Source of the DNA: Acetobacteraceae bacterium
GTDB lineage: Bacteria; Pseudomonadota; Alphaproteobacteria; Acetobacterales; Acetobacteraceae
Length of the DNA: 7,763 nt
Reading direction: 5' to 3'
Assembly (NCBI GenBank): GCA_003164305.1
Contig: PLSZ01000267.1
Location: 17,244 to 25,006 of the forward strand
How positions within the stretch are numbered: the stretch's first letter is position 1; each line of letters begins with the position of its first letter. The notes beneath the pieces are model-generated. The model was given only the letters and a program-made list of their open reading frames with translations. It was not told where the DNA came from and ran no database searches. Below, one piece after another: positions 6,694 through 7,763 of this stretch. A program made the translations under genes and the position numbers.

Positions 6694-7305
6694 ATGGCAC
6701 GATTGAACAAGTTGCAGATGTCGTCCTTTCCGGATCCCGTGCTGGATCGCCGGCATGCGATCCCGGCGCTGATCGAAAATCCGGCGGATTATTTGATCGT
6801 CGCGGGCCTGGCGGGCACCGCGCAGGAGCTGACGGCGTTGACGGGGGATTCGCCGTCCGTGTTCGGTCTGGGCGGCGCGATGGGCGCGGCGCCGATGATG
6901 GGTCTGGGCCTGGCGCTGACGCAAAAGAACCGCCGCGTCCTGGTTGTCACCGGCGACGGGGAGATGCTGATGAATTTGGGCGCGCTGGCGACAATCGCCT
7001 TGCAGAACCCACCCAATTTGACCGTGATCTGCGTCGATAACGGGCACTACGGAGAGACCGGCAACCAGGAGAGTCACACTGGCCTCGGCGTGCAACTGGA
7101 CAAGATCGCGGCGGGCGCGGGATTTCCGGTGGTGACCACGATCAATACCGAGACCGACCTCAAAGAAGGGCGCCGGTTGTTAAAGGAGGGCGGCAGCCTG
7201 GCGTTCATCCTGCTGCGCGTGAAGGAGGGACCGCCGAACCGCATTCCGCGCAATCTGGTGCCGCACATCGCGCGTGACCGGTTTCGGGCTGCTCTGCTGG
7301 GGTAG
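6694..7305 (+). CDS. ThDP-dependent 2-oxoacid decarboxylase, beta subunit (PP domain; ComE/sulfopyruvate decarboxylase-like)
   Basis: This 203-residue protein is the C-terminal (diphosphate-binding) half of the split ThDP enzyme. The cofactor/Mg2+ motif is clear: GDGEMLMNLGALATIA (87-102) followed after 26 residues by the Asn of VDNGHYGETGNQESHTG (114-130), the GDG-X26-N pattern. The upstream FGLGGAMGAAPMMGLGLAL (57-75) is the usual glycine-rich stretch before the domain core. As I recall, the DNGHYGETGNQ stretch resembles ComE and the many proteobacterial proteins annotated as sulfopyruvate decarboxylase beta. The ATG at 6694 has GGGAGAG (6683-6689) just upstream and lies 13 nt after the alpha-subunit TAA, so both are made from one mRNA. 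The C-terminus continues about 25 residues past the last domain strand. The physiological substrate is not deducible from the window. Confidence 0.9.
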   Translation: MARLNKLQMSSFPDPVLDRRHAIPALIENPADYLIVAGLAGTAQELTALTGDSPSVFGLGGAMGAAPMMGLGLALTQKNRRVLVVTGDGEMLMNLGALATIALQNPPNLTVICVDNGHYGETGNQESHTGLGVQLDKIAAGAGFPVVTTINTETDLKEGRRLLKEGGSLAFILLRVKEGPPNRIPRNLVPHIARDRFRAALLG

Positions 7306-7308
7306 CGA

Positions 7309-7761
7309 TCAGCTTCCCGAACGAACCTCCCGGTCCAGCCGCTGCTCTCGCCAGATCCAGGTGTAGAAGTGATCCAACGCCTGATCCAGCTCCTGCTTTT
7401 CCGCGGTGGCCCAGTTCTCGTCGCCGTGTTCGGCGCAATGATGCAACAATTCAAATAGCCGGGACAGCGTATGGCCGCGATTTTCGGTATCGTAGCGCGA
7501 TGATTTGACATACGGGCCGTGCTTAAACCCTCCGCCGTCGTAATCCAGCGGATCCTGGATCACGAACGGCGTCGATCCGTCGCCAGGCAGGCAAATCCGC
7601 AACGGTTGTTCCTGCCCGAGGACATAGCCGACGAAGACGTAAAGCGGCACCGGCTTGCGAATTTTCTTAAACGGCCAAACGCTCCAGAAGCCAGCGGGAC
7701 GTTCCCACATCACGCGGACGCGATGGCCTCCGTATCCGCCTGGCGAGGTGATCATGTTCAT
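7309..7761 (-). CDS. Uncharacterised aromatic-rich protein (start may lie beyond window)
   Basis: I do not recognise this protein. The visible 150 codons run from an ATG at 7761 to TGA at 7309-7311. The frame is still open at the edge, so the true start could be further right; a second ATG follows at codon 3. The N-terminal half is rich in Trp, Phe, Tyr, Gly and Pro and probably forms beta structure. Stretches include RVRVMWERPAGFWSVWPFKK (14-33) and PLYVFVGYVLGQEQPLRICL (39-58). The C-terminal part (about 98-145) looks helical, with an acidic/His segment HHCAEHGDENW (107-117) and LDHFYTWIWREQ (129-140). There is no signal peptide or membrane helix, so it is probably cytoplasmic. Codon use matches the neighbours. 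It is convergent with the ThDP beta gene, with only 3 nt between the stop codons. The reading frame looks genuine: high GC third positions and protein-like composition. Confidence 0.7.
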   Translation of the reverse strand: MNMITSPGGYGGHRVRVMWERPAGFWSVWPFKKIRKPVPLYVFVGYVLGQEQPLRICLPGDGSTPFVIQDPLDYDGGGFKHGPYVKSSRYDTENRGHTLSRLFELLHHCAEHGDENWATAEKQELDQALDHFYTWIWREQRLDREVRSGS

Positions 7762-7763
7762 TG

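Noticed and set aside
1..7763. Mobile element, CRISPR array, phage or defence system
   Set aside because: I found no transposase, integrase, terminal inverted repeats, direct-repeat arrays or defence-family motifs. The gene content is metabolic and transport, with uniform base composition by eye.

Overview
The window looks like chromosomal DNA from a GC-rich proteobacterium, most likely an alphaproteobacterium. The reasons are the high GC with strong G/C third-position bias, the rph-rdgB pair typical of that group, and the tightly packed operons. The assignment to class is inference from gene content and composition; no rRNA or tRNA is present to anchor it. I see no tRNA, rRNA, CRISPR array, insertion sequence or phage gene.

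Left part (1-3874, minus strand): an ABC importer operon of the peptide/nickel (Dpp/Opp) family, read right to left. The order is periplasmic substrate-binding protein, DppB-type permease, DppC-type permease, DppD-type ATPase. The first two genes are 1 nt apart and the next two junctions are ATGA overlaps, so the genes are probably translationally coupled. The ATPase runs off the left edge of the window; its usual partner (DppF-type) would be expected further left. Nothing here fixes the substrate.

Centre (3997-5986, plus strand): after a 122-bp divergent intergenic region come rph (RNase PH, 3'-end trimming of tRNA), rdgB (house-cleaning ITP/XTP pyrophosphatase), and a small exported alpha/beta hydrolase whose GTG start lies inside the end of rdgB. 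rph and rdgB share the A of TGATG. In many alphaproteobacteria hemW follows rdgB; here the hydrolase takes that place.

Right part (5987-7763): a 175-bp intergenic stretch holds a possible hairpin terminator, a plausible sigma-70 promoter, and a 15-codon ORF resembling the N-terminus of ASKHA-domain/ferredoxin proteins. Then comes a two-gene plus-strand operon coding for the two halves of a split thiamine-diphosphate (ThDP) 2-oxoacid decarboxylase of the ComD/ComE (sulfopyruvate/phosphonopyruvate decarboxylase-like) type. A convergent, unrecognised, aromatic-rich protein occupies the right edge; its stop codon is only 3 nt from that of the ThDP beta subunit.

Most of the window is ordinary. 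The parts most worth a second look are the split decarboxylase of unknown substrate, the relic-like micro-ORF just upstream of it, the hydrolase in the hemW position, the unknown protein at the right edge, and a marked excess of GATC/CGATCG words.
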